Assembly: GCA_937136425.1 (NCBI GenBank)
Contig: CAKZON010000052.1
Location: 1 to 37,968, forward strand
DNA: 37,968 nt
Source of the DNA: an uncultured Crocinitomix sp.
Lineage (GTDB): Bacteria > Bacteroidota > Bacteroidia > Flavobacteriales_D > Crocinitomicaceae
Direction of reading: 5' to 3'
Within the stretch, counting starts at the first letter, position 1; each line of letters starts with the position of its first letter. Made by a program: the position numbers and the translations under genes. The notes below the pieces were generated by a model. It ran no database searches. It saw nothing but the letters and a program-made list of their open reading frames with translations, and was not told the origin of the DNA. Of the stretch, positions 10,220 to 19,087 are shown piece by piece.

Positions 10220-13200
10220 ATGGCAGAATACACCAACGTAGAAAAACCATTCTTAAACAAACTAAAAGAACTCAATTGGCATGTTATAGACCAAGGTGGT
10301 GGAGGTATACCAAAAGATCCCGCTAAAAGTTTACGCACATCCTTTAAAGAAGTCACTTTAAAGGAAACCTTTATTGCCGCCGTTAATAAAATTAACACTA
10401 TCGACAATAAACCTTGGTTAACCTCCAAACAGTTAGAAGAAATTTATCAAGGAGTAATTGCCATTGAAAAAACCAACCTTTCATTATTAGAAGCCAATAA
10501 AGTTGTTTTTGAAAAACTCATTGGTAAAATTAAAACTACTGTTTCTCAAAATGATATAACAGGTGAGCAAAACCCCTTGGTCAAACTGATTGATTTTGAA
10601 CATTGGGAAGACAATGAATTTACCGCAATTAATCAATTTAAGGTGGATACACTGGGTAGAGCACGTGAAAGTATAATACCAGACATTGTTCTATTTGTAA
10701 ATGGTTTACCCTTTGTAGTGGTAGAATGCAAAGATGTTGATGTGGCAGATCCACTCTCTGAAAGTGTTAACCAAATTATGCGTTATGCTAATACGCGCGA
10801 AGATGATTTTGGAACAAGAGAAGGAGAGGAGCGACTTTTTCAATACAATCTGTTTTCAATTGCAACACATGGAGAAGAGGCACGTTTTGGATCCATTACT
10901 GGAGATTTTGAATATTATTTAAACTGGAAAGACATATTTCCAACAATTTATAAAACCTTTGACATTACCTCCTATGCGGCAGATGAAGAAGTGCGTTATG
11001 GGGCAAATGGATTACATAAAGAACCGCAAGTAAGGCAAGAAGTGGCCATTTTTGGTTTACTCAATAAAGAAATTTTATTGGACGTTTTGCAGCATTTCAC
11101 TCTTTTTATGGAAATAACAGATGGGGTTGAAATAAAAATTGTTTGTCGCTACCAACAATACAGAGCTGTTGGTAAAATTATAGAGCGTCTTCGCACACGG
11201 TCATCTGCAAAAGAACGCTCTGGTGTAGTTTGGCATACACAGGGGTCAGGTAAATCCTTAACCATGGTTTTCTTTGTTCGCAAAATTCGATCACAAGCCG
11301 ATTTAAAAGATTATAAGATTATTCTAATGGTTGATCGGAAAGATTTGGAAAAACAGCTTTCCGTTACGGCTGGTTTAACGGGTGAATTTCAATCAAAAAA
11401 TATTATTAAGTCTCGTAAAGAATTGAAGCCCAAGTTAAGAGGTAATACCTCAGACTTGAGCATGGTTATGATTCATAAATTTGTGCAAGAAGAAATCAAA
11501 CATTCCAAAGCACTGATGAAAGCCTTTGTAAAAGAGGGGGTAGTACCCGAATTTAAACCATTTGATGTTGTTAATACTTCCGAACGGGTAATTATTTTAA
11601 TAGATGAAGCGCACAGGACACAAGGCGGGGATATGGGAGATAATTTTTTTACAGCTTTTCCTAAGGCAGTAAAAATTGCATTTACTGGCACACCTTTATT
11701 GACAGACAGACACAAACAAAAAACTCATGAGCGTTTTGGTGGAGACGGTAACTTTATTGATACTTACAAAATTAGAGAGGCTGTAGATGATCGCGCAACC
11801 TTAGACATTATTTATATTGGTAAGACCACGAAAGACGTCATTGAATCAAAATCTGCTTTTGACAGCGAGTTTGAAGATGTTTTCAAAGAGCGCACTAAAG
11901 AAGAAAAAGAAGAAATTCAAAAGCGCTATGGCACCATGCAAGCCTATTTGGAAAACATGGACCGCTTAAAAAAAATCTCAAAAGATATTGTTCAACATTA
12001 TGTAGACGAAATTTTACCCAATGGATTCAAAGCCATGGTAGTAGCTAGTTCCATTTTGGCTGCTGCACGTTATGAGAATTTAATTAGTAGAGCATTAACA
12101 GCACGTTTGGAAGAAGAGAAAAATAAACCTGAACCAGATGAAAAACTGATGGAGCAAATTGCTTTTGCCAATGTATGCACTGTTGTTACGAAACAGGATA
12201 ACAATGAACTCGGATATATTAGCGCAGCACGTAAAAAAGCAAAAGAATTAAAAGCCGTTGATAACTTTAAACGTGATTTTGATTATTCAAAAGATAAGGA
12301 AGGAGCCTACGAAAATCCCAATACGGGGATAGGCATTTTATGCGTTTGCGATAAGCTTTTAACTGGTTTTGACGCACCTGTAGCACAAGTAATGTATCTG
12401 GATAAGAACATTCGAGAACATGATTTATTGCAAGCAATTGCTCGGGTAAACCGAACGAAAACGGATAAAAAGCATGGTATTATTGTCGATTATTATGGGG
12501 TGTCAAATCATTTAAAAACGGCCTTAAACATTTGGGGAGCTGAAGATGAAGAGGACATTAAAGAACTTTTGGCTTATTTCAGAGATATTGACAAAGAAAT
12601 TCCTGTTTTAGAAGCACGCTATAACCGAATGATTCAGTTATTTGAGGATAAAGGAATAAAGGCCTTTAAGCGTTTTGCAGAGCAAACAATAACAGATAAA
12701 AAGGCCGAATTTCAATTGGCGGAAGATTGTATTGAATTAGCCGCCGAAATTCCGTTTAGAGCTCAGTTTGACACCTATTTAAAAGCCTTTTTTGATAGTT
12801 TAGATCTACTCTTCAGTACCAATGCTGCAAAGGCTTATTACATTCCGGCGAAACGCTTTGGTTACTTACTGGTTCGTATCCGAAACCGTTATAAAGATCC
12901 TACTTTAGATTTAAAGTGGGCAAAACCTAAAGTTCGTAAGATGATTGATACGCATTTAAAAACCTTAGGTATTGATAGTAAAGTTCCGCCAGTTAGCTTA
13001 TTATCTAAAGAGTTTCTGAAAGAAGTGAATAAAGACGATCAAACAGGAAAATCAAAAGCCTCTGAAATGGAACATGCCATTCGCCGACATATTAAGGTGA
13101 ATATGGATAAAGATCCGGTACTCTACAAACGCTTTTTGCAACGTATGGAAGAAATTTTATTGCGTTATAAAGGCAATTGGGATCAAATTGTAGATGAATT

Positions 13201-13570
13201 AAATGGAGTAAGAGATGATTTAGCAAAAGGACGAAAAGGAGATGGAGAAGAAGACGGGGTAAATGAACAAGCCTTACCTTTTTATGATTTAATTGTGACC
13301 ATAGCTTATCCAGAAGAAGAAATTAATGAAAAAGATAAGGAAGGACTAAAGACAATTACTAATCATTTGGTGGATTTATTGCAAGATGCAATTAATAAAC
13401 CTGACTTTTGGAAAGGAAGAGATGCAGATATTCGTAAGCTAAAAGGTGAATTGGCAGATATCTTAGATTTTTCAGGAATTGATGCAGTAGCCAATAAATA
13501 TGAACAGTTAAGTGCCGAGATAATGAGTTTGGCCAAACGAAGACATGAAGAACTGACCAAAGGAGAATGA
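10220..13570 (+). CDS. hsdR: Type I restriction endonuclease subunit R
   Basis: HsdR is the ATP-driven translocase and nuclease of the type I complex. In the 1116 residues the nuclease core comes first: PDIVLF followed by VVVECKD (about 154-172), a PD-ExK site. Then come the superfamily 2 motor motifs: Walker A HTQGSGKS at 339-346, DEAH at 462-465, FTGTPL near 487, LLTGFDAP and AIARVNR near 740. A helical C-terminal domain that docks on HsdM follows. The length is usual for the family. The gene is separated from the DUF262 gene by 346 bases, so it may have its own control, and its stop overlaps the next gene by 4 bases. Confidence 0.96.
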   Translation: MAEYTNVEKPFLNKLKELNWHVIDQGGGGIPKDPAKSLRTSFKEVTLKETFIAAVNKINTIDNKPWLTSKQLEEIYQGVIAIEKTNLSLLEANKVVFEKLIGKIKTTVSQNDITGEQNPLVKLIDFEHWEDNEFTAINQFKVDTLGRARESIIPDIVLFVNGLPFVVVECKDVDVADPLSESVNQIMRYANTREDDFGTREGEERLFQYNLFSIATHGEEARFGSITGDFEYYLNWKDIFPTIYKTFDITSYAADEEVRYGANGLHKEPQVRQEVAIFGLLNKEILLDVLQHFTLFMEITDGVEIKIVCRYQQYRAVGKIIERLRTRSSAKERSGVVWHTQGSGKSLTMVFFVRKIRSQADLKDYKIILMVDRKDLEKQLSVTAGLTGEFQSKNIIKSRKELKPKLRGNTSDLSMVMIHKFVQEEIKHSKALMKAFVKEGVVPEFKPFDVVNTSERVIILIDEAHRTQGGDMGDNFFTAFPKAVKIAFTGTPLLTDRHKQKTHERFGGDGNFIDTYKIREAVDDRATLDIIYIGKTTKDVIESKSAFDSEFEDVFKERTKEEKEEIQKRYGTMQAYLENMDRLKKISKDIVQHYVDEILPNGFKAMVVASSILAAARYENLISRALTARLEEEKNKPEPDEKLMEQIAFANVCTVVTKQDNNELGYISAARKKAKELKAVDNFKRDFDYSKDKEGAYENPNTGIGILCVCDKLLTGFDAPVAQVMYLDKNIREHDLLQAIARVNRTKTDKKHGIIVDYYGVSNHLKTALNIWGAEDEEDIKELLAYFRDIDKEIPVLEARYNRMIQLFEDKGIKAFKRFAEQTITDKKAEFQLAEDCIELAAEIPFRAQFDTYLKAFFDSLDLLFSTNAAKAYYIPAKRFGYLLVRIRNRYKDPTLDLKWAKPKVRKMIDTHLKTLGIDSKVPPVSLLSKEFLKEVNKDDQTGKSKASEMEHAIRRHIKVNMDKDPVLYKRFLQRMEEILLRYKGNWDQIVDELNGVRDDLAKGRKGDGEEDGVNEQALPFYDLIVTIAYPEEEINEKDKEGLKTITNHLVDLLQDAINKPDFWKGRDADIRKLKGELADILDFSGIDAVANKYEQLSAEIMSLAKRRHEELTKGE

Positions 13571-14247
13571 TTGTATCAGATATTGACATAAAAATTCAAC
13601 GTAGTAAAAGAAAAACCCTCAGTATTTTTATTGAACGTGATGGGACAGTATCTGCACGTGTACCTGAAAACTTGACGGATGAAGAGGTTCAGGTTATTTT
13701 AAAAGCCAAAGAGTACCATATTCATAAAAACCTGGCTGAATGGACCCAACTCAATGAAAGATCTGTTCTACGCGAATATGTAAATGGGCAGTCCTTCTTG
13801 TATTTAGGACGCAATTATCGGTTGAAATTAGTAGATGATGAAATAGAAGGCCTACAATTTTCTCGAGGTAGATTCCTGTTGGGTAAAAATGAAGTCAAAA
13901 ACGCGAAAGAGCATTTTATTTCCTTTTACAAGCAAAAGTTAAAAGAAAAACTCCCAAAAATTATACGCCAATACCAGGCTCAATTAAATGTACAACCAAA
14001 CGACATTAAAATAATGGAACTTCAAAACCGCTGGGCGTCCTGTACGAAAAAAGGCAATGTCAATTTCCACTGGAAATGCGCCATGGCACCTATGGATGTT
14101 TTGCAGTACGTTGTCGTGCATGAATTAGCACATTTAATTCATCCAAATCACACAACCGCTTTTTGGAATGAAGTAGATAAAATTTTACCTCGTTACGAAG
14201 AACAAGTGAATTGGCTAAAACAAAATGGAGTAGGAATGGATTTGTAA
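13567..14247 (+). CDS. YgjP-like (DUF45) zinc metalloprotease
   Basis: This 226-residue protein carries the zincin motif HELAH at 185-189 with a third likely ligand, H195, in HPNH. The order HExxH-x(5)-H and the preceding ENRWASCT-like block (NRWASCTKKGN) are typical of the YgjP/DUF45 (WLM-like, SprT-related) metal-dependent hydrolases. The N-terminal half has the usual beta-rich YgjP region (KRKTLSIFIERDGTVSARVP). It starts inside the hsdR stop (ATGA), so it is coupled to the restriction subunit. Such genes often accompany type I loci; a role in turnover of the restriction complex is a guess. Confidence 0.88.
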   Translation: MIVSDIDIKIQRSKRKTLSIFIERDGTVSARVPENLTDEEVQVILKAKEYHIHKNLAEWTQLNERSVLREYVNGQSFLYLGRNYRLKLVDDEIEGLQFSRGRFLLGKNEVKNAKEHFISFYKQKLKEKLPKIIRQYQAQLNVQPNDIKIMELQNRWASCTKKGNVNFHWKCAMAPMDVLQYVVVHELAHLIHPNHTTAFWNEVDKILPRYEEQVNWLKQNGVGMDL

Positions 14248-14281
14248 TAAAGAGATTTAACGAAAAATAACCCCAAAACTT

Positions 14282-14836
14282 ATGACAAGCCTTCAAAACA
14301 TTGTATTAATACTGACAGCTGCTATTAGTGTTATTAGCCTGGGAGTAGGCCTACTGAATTTTTTACTAAATGTTAAAAATAGAAGAAATTCAATACGAGA
14401 AAAAGTGTTTGAAAAACAATTAGAGTTTTTCCTTGAACTTAACGGTATAATGTCAGAAATAATGAGTCAATCTCATGCTTTATGGAATCCTAAAATTGAA
14501 TCGACTGACGAAGATATAACAGCTTTTGATGAGAACATTGATTTATTAGATGATAAGGTATCTAAAAACAGCCTTATTATTCCAGACGAATTAGATAGTA
14601 ACTTTACCGTATTAATAAACTTTGTGAACGAGTACCTTTCTGATTATTATAAGGGTGATTCAGACTTTACAGAAGAAAAACATGAAAAAATTACTTTAAC
14701 AATAATCGATATCAATATTGATATCGAGGACTATTTAGCCATTGATAACTTGAGTAACGAGAATATGAAAATTTCGAAAGGAGAAAGAATAGAATCTAGA
14801 TTGGCGTTAGAAAAAACAAAACATGCTAAATCATAA
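14282..14836 (+). CDS. Hypothetical protein with one N-terminal TM segment
   Basis: The protein has 184 residues. One hydrophobic segment spans about 6-28 and is followed by a basic stretch (KNRRNSIREK), suggesting a membrane anchor with a cytoplasmic body. The rest is acidic and helical, with no motif I recognise. It starts 34 bases after the YgjP-like gene on the same strand and probably ends the restriction operon. The 190 bases that follow hold no gene or clear signal. Confidence 0.65.
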   Translation: MTSLQNIVLILTAAISVISLGVGLLNFLLNVKNRRNSIREKVFEKQLEFFLELNGIMSEIMSQSHALWNPKIESTDEDITAFDENIDLLDDKVSKNSLIIPDELDSNFTVLINFVNEYLSDYYKGDSDFTEEKHEKITLTIIDINIDIEDYLAIDNLSNENMKISKGERIESRLALEKTKHAKS

Positions 14837-15026
14837 CGAAAGTTTGTCAATGTAAATCTAAGCGTTAATGTGACAGAAATACGGGGTTAATCAGGTTCGT
14901 TCTTGAAGCTTTGTATGAATTTGGAGACAGGAATGGTTTCTTCAGTTTATCGAAATTATTCATTTAGATGCAATAATTATAAGAATGTAAATTATTAATT
15001 CTATTACAATCAAAAAAACATAAATA

Positions 15027-16529
15027 ATGAAAGCGAGAGTTAATTTATTAGGAGGGAAATTATTTGAATACATTCCGCATTGTTTAGGATTATTGGATAA
15101 CGGAGTGAGTAATGTCGAAATTCATGCTTTTGGAGGAAATTCAAATCAAGCTTTGATATTAGCACAAATATTAAGTAAACTCAACGAAAGAAAATCGAAT
15201 TACACTTATAATGTGAATCAATACGATAATGTAACTAAACTTCCCAAGCTTAATTCAATAATGACAACCGTTGAACTAGATGGTCAAAATAATTTGATGA
15301 AGGGAGAAACAGACGTTAATGTAGAAAATTTAATACATGATGGATTTATAGATTTTTCCACGTATCAATTACTTTTTCAGAATGCATTAAACGTAAATGA
15401 ATCAATTAAAATTTCAGTTGAAACATCCCCAAAAGGAGGTGAAATAATTGATCTATTAGAAATAAAACTGTTGAAAGAAAAAGAAGGGCAGTATGAGCTG
15501 GAAATGTTATTTGATAATTCAAGAACAAAAATTGATGATTATTCATCAAAGAGGTATGTAAAGAAAAGTCAAATTAAAGATCGATTATGTTTTGCCTTAT
15601 ATAGGGGAGGATATTTATTACCCCAAAATTGGGAAGAAATTGCAAGAAAATTGTCTAGTTATGATGATATAATTGTTGGTTTAGATTCATCTTTACTTAA
15701 GGATGCATTTATATCTTCAGGGTTATTATCAATTCTATCAGTAATTGAAAAAAGAGAATATGTTCAAACGCCTAATTGGATACTTTTTGTTATTCCTCAA
15801 ATTGTAATGCAAAAATTAGAAAAATATGTACGTATGAAAGATTCCTATGGTCGTTTTACATATACCGGAAGAATTGGATTTAGAGCATTACAAGAAATAA
15901 TGGAGCTCAGAAAAAATATTGGGCATCAAGGTGTTTCTGTAGTAAGCGCAGGCAGTGGTGATGCATTACTTGATGTTAATTCATTATTAAGAAGTATGAA
16001 TAATAATCTGATGGCCTTACAGAAGGAAAGATATGTACCCAACCGGGGAATGACACCTTCAAATGCTTCTGATAGTATGCTTATTCGTTCACAGTTTAAC
16101 ACTTTTGTGGATAATACGAGTTTTAAAAAGGGGGTCTATTTTCTAACAGCTGATAAGGCAAGTGCAGCTATTTACGAAGCATCTGGAAATGATTCAGTAT
16201 ATGTAAGAAGACCTATTTTAAAAAATCAAAAAACAATTCAAGCGCCTCAACTAATTCCAAATGTAGATAAAACAATTCCCCTAGGAAATTTATTGTATGA
16301 ATTGGCTGTGGAGTATGGGGAATTGTATGTTCATTTAAGTAATGATAAGGTTGTTAAGTTGGAGTGTGATTCAAAAGGAAAGTCTTTGTCCTCATGGAGT
16401 CGTAAACGACTCCGAATGTCGAATCGTGATGTTACGGAATTACTGAGTATATATAATGGGAAATTTGATTTAACAAAGGTTTTAGAATTTTATGAAAAAG
16501 TAAAAGAATCCTTTGAAAAAGCGGATTAA
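15027..16529 (+). CDS. Large protein with C-terminal PIN-like ribonuclease domain
   Basis: The protein has 500 residues. The second half reads as a PIN domain with all four acidic positions: VGLDSSLL (D220), a strand then QKLEKY (E265), ASDSMLIRSQF (D349) and YFLTADKAS (D376). Between E265 and D349 lies an insert of about 60 residues. PIN domains are metal-dependent RNases found in VapC toxins and other defence proteins. The first 200 residues begin with a possible nucleotide-binding-like fold (HAFGGNSNQALILAQIL) that I cannot assign. No antitoxin-like partner is visible; the one-TM protein upstream is 190 bases away. The domain call rests on motif order only. Confidence 0.6.
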   Translation: MKARVNLLGGKLFEYIPHCLGLLDNGVSNVEIHAFGGNSNQALILAQILSKLNERKSNYTYNVNQYDNVTKLPKLNSIMTTVELDGQNNLMKGETDVNVENLIHDGFIDFSTYQLLFQNALNVNESIKISVETSPKGGEIIDLLEIKLLKEKEGQYELEMLFDNSRTKIDDYSSKRYVKKSQIKDRLCFALYRGGYLLPQNWEEIARKLSSYDDIIVGLDSSLLKDAFISSGLLSILSVIEKREYVQTPNWILFVIPQIVMQKLEKYVRMKDSYGRFTYTGRIGFRALQEIMELRKNIGHQGVSVVSAGSGDALLDVNSLLRSMNNNLMALQKERYVPNRGMTPSNASDSMLIRSQFNTFVDNTSFKKGVYFLTADKASAAIYEASGNDSVYVRRPILKNQKTIQAPQLIPNVDKTIPLGNLLYELAVEYGELYVHLSNDKVVKLECDSKGKSLSSWSRKRLRMSNRDVTELLSIYNGKFDLTKVLEFYEKVKESFEKAD

Positions 16530-16710
16530 ACGTTTTGTTAAAGAAAATCATTAATTCTGAAGATAGAGAACTACCTTATTCCGTAGGGTAAAGTTTATTA
16601 GGATCAATATTGAATTACGGAGGCGTGTTGTTCGTTTAGGCCTTTAAATCTAATTCCTGAATTGTTTCTGGCCTAGGGGATAATAATCGCTCGTATTTAT
16701 TCAAAAATCA

Positions 16711-16736
16711 GAAACCTCGAAAGATATCGAGGTTTC
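16711..16736 (-). terminator. Terminator-like hairpin after the small membrane protein genes
   Basis: A perfect 10-bp inverted repeat (GAAACCTCGA at 16711-16720, TCGAGGTTTC at 16727-16736) has a 6-base loop. Read on the minus strand it is followed by TGATTTTTG and lies about 50 bases past the stop of the 30-residue gene. On the plus strand no T run follows, so it fits the minus-strand genes better than the PIN gene. Confidence 0.5.
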
Positions 16737-16788
16737 GTCATGTCGCGGGAGCTTTGAGCTCTTACTGTTTCTTGAAGTAAAGTTGGAA

Positions 16789-16881
16789 TTATTTTTTATT
16801 GGATTGTCTCAATGCTAAGAGAAACCCGAATCCGAATAAAATAGTTATCAAACCTGCAAAATATGGAATTAAATCAGTCAT
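16789..16881 (-). CDS. 30-residue single-span membrane protein
   Basis: A short frame encodes MTDLIPYFAGLITIL, then FGFGFLLAL, and a basic tail RQSNKK, which is one membrane span with a positive-inside end. Its start (ATGACTGA) overlaps the stop of the 61-residue gene upstream by 8 bases, the pattern of translational coupling. A terminator-like hairpin follows. The overlap, the sensible membrane topology and the clean tail make chance unlikely. The function is unknown. Confidence 0.55.
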   Translation of the reverse strand: MTDLIPYFAGLITILFGFGFLLALRQSNKK

Positions 16882-17059
16882 CTTTCGAGTTATTAATTAG
16901 TTTAAGATATATGCCAAAGGCGAGTATTGAAGGAACCCAAAGCCCTACAAAATTGCCTTCTATTTTTTCACCTTGGAAGTATAGAATTTCAGAAAATACT
17001 AACGACAATATTGCTGCCAAGAATAATAGTTTGTCTGCAGTTGTGAATTTTTTGAACAT
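16874..17059 (-). CDS. 61-residue membrane protein, two TM segments
   Basis: The sequence has a short polar N-terminus (MFKKFTTADK), a hydrophobic segment at about 11-28, a polar loop (QGEKIEGN), a second segment at about 37-55 and a polar tail NNSKDD. This is a plausible helical hairpin. Small two-span proteins of this type are common in Flavobacteriia, although I cannot name a family. The plus-strand frame over the same bases looks like a shadow. It is coupled to the 30-residue gene downstream and diverges from the CIA30 gene, with 242 bases between the two starts. Confidence 0.55.
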   Translation of the reverse strand: MFKKFTTADKLLFLAAILSLVFSEILYFQGEKIEGNFVGLWVPSILAFGIYLKLINNSKDD

Positions 17060-17301
17060 AGCTAGTTTTAATTTTAAGAGCTGATTGCGCTCTGTTATAT
17101 TAAAACAGTTTAATCGTGATAATGTTCAGATAATCTGTGAATTAGTTTTCTGCAATTACTATTCGTTTCGACACAATTTGATGATTAAAGTTTCGGATAT
17201 CTCTCTTATTTCAATCGGATAATTCAAATCGAATTTATCTATTAACATAAACTTTGAATATTGAACAATTGAATGGCGTTAAACGTTCTAAGATAAAGAC
17301 A

Positions 17302-17826
17302 ATGTTATACTTCATTTTATTTATGTTATTATCAGAACCACAACAACTACTAGCTGATTTTTCAAACCCTAGCGAATTAAATAATTGGACGGTGGTAAAT
17401 GATGGGGTAATGGGAGGAAAGTCAAATGGTCAATTTGAATTAACGCAAGAAGGAAATGCTTTGTTTAGCGGAGACGTATCTCTTCAGAATTATGGCGGTT
17501 TTACATCTGTTCGAAGTAGTTTTAAGTCAAAACCAATTAAAGGATTAAAAAAAGTATTTATTAAGTTAAAAGGAGATAAGAAAAACTATCAATTTAGGAT
17601 AAAAAGTGAGGTAGAGGATAAGCATTCCTACAAGTATGAATTCAGCACAACTGGTGAATGGGAAGTTATAGAGATTGATTTAATCAATATGACACCAACT
17701 TACAGAGGTTATCGACCTAACTTACCTAATTATCAACCCGAATATCTAAGTCAAATTGGTTTTTTAATCGCAAATAAAAAGGAGGAATCATTTCAATTAG
17801 AAATAAGTCAAATCTGGTTGCAATAG
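17302..17826 (+). CDS. CIA30-family protein with signal peptide
   Basis: From ATG at 17302 the protein has 174 residues. It begins with a hydrophobic, signal-peptide-like stretch (MLYFILFMLL ... LLA) and continues with the CIA30 beta-sandwich: DFSNPSELNNWTVVNDGVMGG, FSGDVSLQNYGGFTSVRS and a closing strand QLEISQIWLQ. A TTG at 17254 in the same frame would add 16 polar residues before the signal peptide, so I prefer the later ATG. The family is named after a complex I assembly factor, but in bacteria it is often a secreted or periplasmic carbohydrate-binding-like fold. Bacterial copies are often found near photolyase-type genes. Confidence 0.8.
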   Translation: MLYFILFMLLSEPQQLLADFSNPSELNNWTVVNDGVMGGKSNGQFELTQEGNALFSGDVSLQNYGGFTSVRSSFKSKPIKGLKKVFIKLKGDKKNYQFRIKSEVEDKHSYKYEFSTTGEWEVIEIDLINMTPTYRGYRPNLPNYQPEYLSQIGFLIANKKEESFQLEISQIWLQ

Positions 17827-17903
17827 TTCAACTTTGCTACGCTAATAAATTACTGACTAATTCTCTTTCGATCTTATTTAATTTAGATGATAATATCTTC
17901 TTT

Positions 17904-18551
17904 TTAATAATTTGCCTTGTTGGTGAAGTTTGGTAATTCATTAGGGCGAGCAAAAGGAAAACTTTCTAATTTATTTAATTTGTAGTAATTGTTCAAACCG
18001 CTAATGCCAACAGATTGCAATTTTTCTAAATCTATCATACCATTTTTTAATAAGGCATTTTCTGGTAAAAATACATGTTCAATTTCACCAATAATCAGGC
18101 TTGTATTGTTTCTTTTTATTGGAATTTCTTCGATAAATTTTAGTCCAATTTTTAATGGACTTTCTTTAACAAATGGAGCAGAAAAACCGTTACGATACTC
18201 AGGTGTAAGATCGCATTGTTCAAATTCAGACACTTCAGGGGCAAATTTAGCCGAAGTATAATGAGCATTTTTGACAATTGAGGAGCAAATATGATTGATG
18301 GTATAATATCCTGTTTTCTGAATATTATTAGCAGTGTTCCTTAGCACTTCACCTTTAGGTCTTAGAATAAAACCAATAAGAGCAGGGGAACTTCCAATGT
18401 GCACAACAGAGCTGAAAATAGCTAAGTTTTCACCAGTCTCATTAGAGCGTGTGCCGATCAAGTTTCCTGGTTTTATACCAGTTATGCTATTAATTATGTT
18501 AAGGCGTTCTATGCGCGATTTATTTGCAATAATATCTTTAGTAAGATGCAT
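17904..18551 (-). CDS. Flavin reductase-like FMN-binding protein
   Basis: The 215 residues match the flavin reductase-like split-barrel fold: a strand with NLIGTRSNETGENLAIFSS, then SSPALIGFILRP, TGYYTINHI and later IGEIEHVFLP. Members bind FMN and reduce flavins with NAD(P)H or act as flavoproteins. It has no signal peptide and is probably cytosolic. It is the last gene of a minus-strand group (SDR, Lacal_2735, TIGR03643, this gene), 41 bases after the TIGR03643 stop, and faces CIA30 with 77 bases between their ends. A short GATGAT/ATCTTC hairpin with a T run near 17887-17908 could stop CIA30 transcripts. Confidence 0.85.
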   Translation of the reverse strand: MHLTKDIIANKSRIERLNIINSITGIKPGNLIGTRSNETGENLAIFSSVVHIGSSPALIGFILRPKGEVLRNTANNIQKTGYYTINHICSSIVKNAHYTSAKFAPEVSEFEQCDLTPEYRNGFSAPFVKESPLKIGLKFIEEIPIKRNNTSLIIGEIEHVFLPENALLKNGMIDLEKLQSVGISGLNNYYKLNKLESFPFARPNELPNFTNKANY

Positions 18552-18584
18552 TTGTAGATTTTTAGAAGTTATTTATTGAGCCGT

Positions 18585-18612
18585 ACAAAATTTCACCGTT
18601 TTGAAATTTTGT
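18585..18612 (-). repeat. 11-bp perfect inverted repeat at the end of the TIGR03643 gene
   Basis: ACAAAATTTCA at 18585-18595 and TGAAATTTTGT at 18602-18612 form a perfect 11-bp stem with a 6-base loop. It overlaps the last codons and stop of the TIGR03643 gene (stop at 18593) and sits just before the flavin reductase gene. No T run follows on either strand, so it is more likely a processing, attenuation or binding site than a simple terminator. Confidence 0.5.
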
Positions 18613-18874
18613 TTCCAGTTATTGTGCGCTGCATTTGACTTTTAAATCTATTAATTTCAGTACTTCTTTTCGCAATATGCTTTTGACTTGTACCGCTGTT
18701 AACTCTTTTACGCCAGCGATTAAAACTGTTGCGTTTAAGTAAAGACCTCATCAAAATTATTACTTCCTTTTCGGTTAAATTAAATTGATATTTAATTGCA
18801 CTAAATGGCGTTCGATCTTCCCATGCCATCTCAATAACTCTATCCACTTCTTGTGGTGTTAAATCATTTCTCAT
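18593..18874 (-). CDS. TIGR03643 / DUF2805 family protein
   Basis: The protein has 93 residues. The conserved block MAWEDRTPFSAIKYQFNLT, then EKEVIILMR and FNRWRKRV, is typical of the family, which looks like a small helix-turn-helix protein (the EKEV segment may be the recognition helix). The biochemical role is unknown; members often lie beside photolyase/cryptochrome genes. The C-terminus is basic and probably contacts nucleic acid. It lies 23 bases downstream of the Lacal_2735-type gene and 41 bases upstream of the flavin reductase gene. Confidence 0.85.
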   Translation of the reverse strand: MRNDLTPQEVDRVIEMAWEDRTPFSAIKYQFNLTEKEVIILMRSLLKRNSFNRWRKRVNSGTSQKHIAKRSTEINRFKSQMQRTITGNKISKR

Positions 18875-18897
18875 AAGTTTCTAAAACGAATTGAGGG

Positions 18898-19077
18898 TCA
18901 AAGTTTAGTGGTGTTTTTTAAGAGATCTATCTCTGTCATAACTTTTGCTGCCTCAGCATGTTTTAAGTCACTCGCTTTTCGATCAACCGTTGAGAGTGCG
19001 TGTGCTTCTTTCATTAGCTTTTCGTATTGCTTATAAAGCTTATCAATAGGTGATTTTTTTTTGAATATAGAGAACAT
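18898..19077 (-). CDS. Lacal_2735-type (DUF6435) small protein
   Basis: A 59-residue frame starts at ATG 19077 with MFSIFKKKSPIDKLYKQYEK and continues KLMKEAHALSTVDRKASD, HAEAAKVMTEIDLL. The pattern MFxxFKKK, then LYKQYEKLMKEA, LSTxxRKASD and AEAxxVxxEI matches the Lacal_2735 family common in Bacteroidota and Gammaproteobacteria. It is probably a cytosolic helical hairpin of unknown role. It starts 10 bases after the SDR stop and ends 23 bases before the TIGR03643 start, so it belongs to the same operon. Confidence 0.8.
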   Translation of the reverse strand: MFSIFKKKSPIDKLYKQYEKLMKEAHALSTVDRKASDLKHAEAAKVMTEIDLLKNTTKL

Positions 19078-19087
19078 AGTTTTGAAT

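Noticed and set aside
10069..10428. 119-residue minus-strand frame across the hsdR start
   Set aside because: It lies antisense to the hsdR N-terminus and the hairpin region, shows no recognisable domain, and the hsdR frame is certain.
16530..16788. Possible attachment site or integrase remnant between the PIN gene and the small membrane genes
   Set aside because: Short inverted repeats are present (16711-16736, 16749-16761), but no integrase, flanking direct repeat or tRNA end supports it.
16863..17084. 73-residue plus-strand frame opposite the small membrane genes
   Set aside because: It has no membrane or domain pattern, while the minus-strand frames have sensible spans, coupling and a following hairpin.
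17254..17301. TTG start giving a longer CIA30 protein
   Set aside because: It would put 16 polar residues ahead of an evident signal peptide; ATG at 17302 is preferred.
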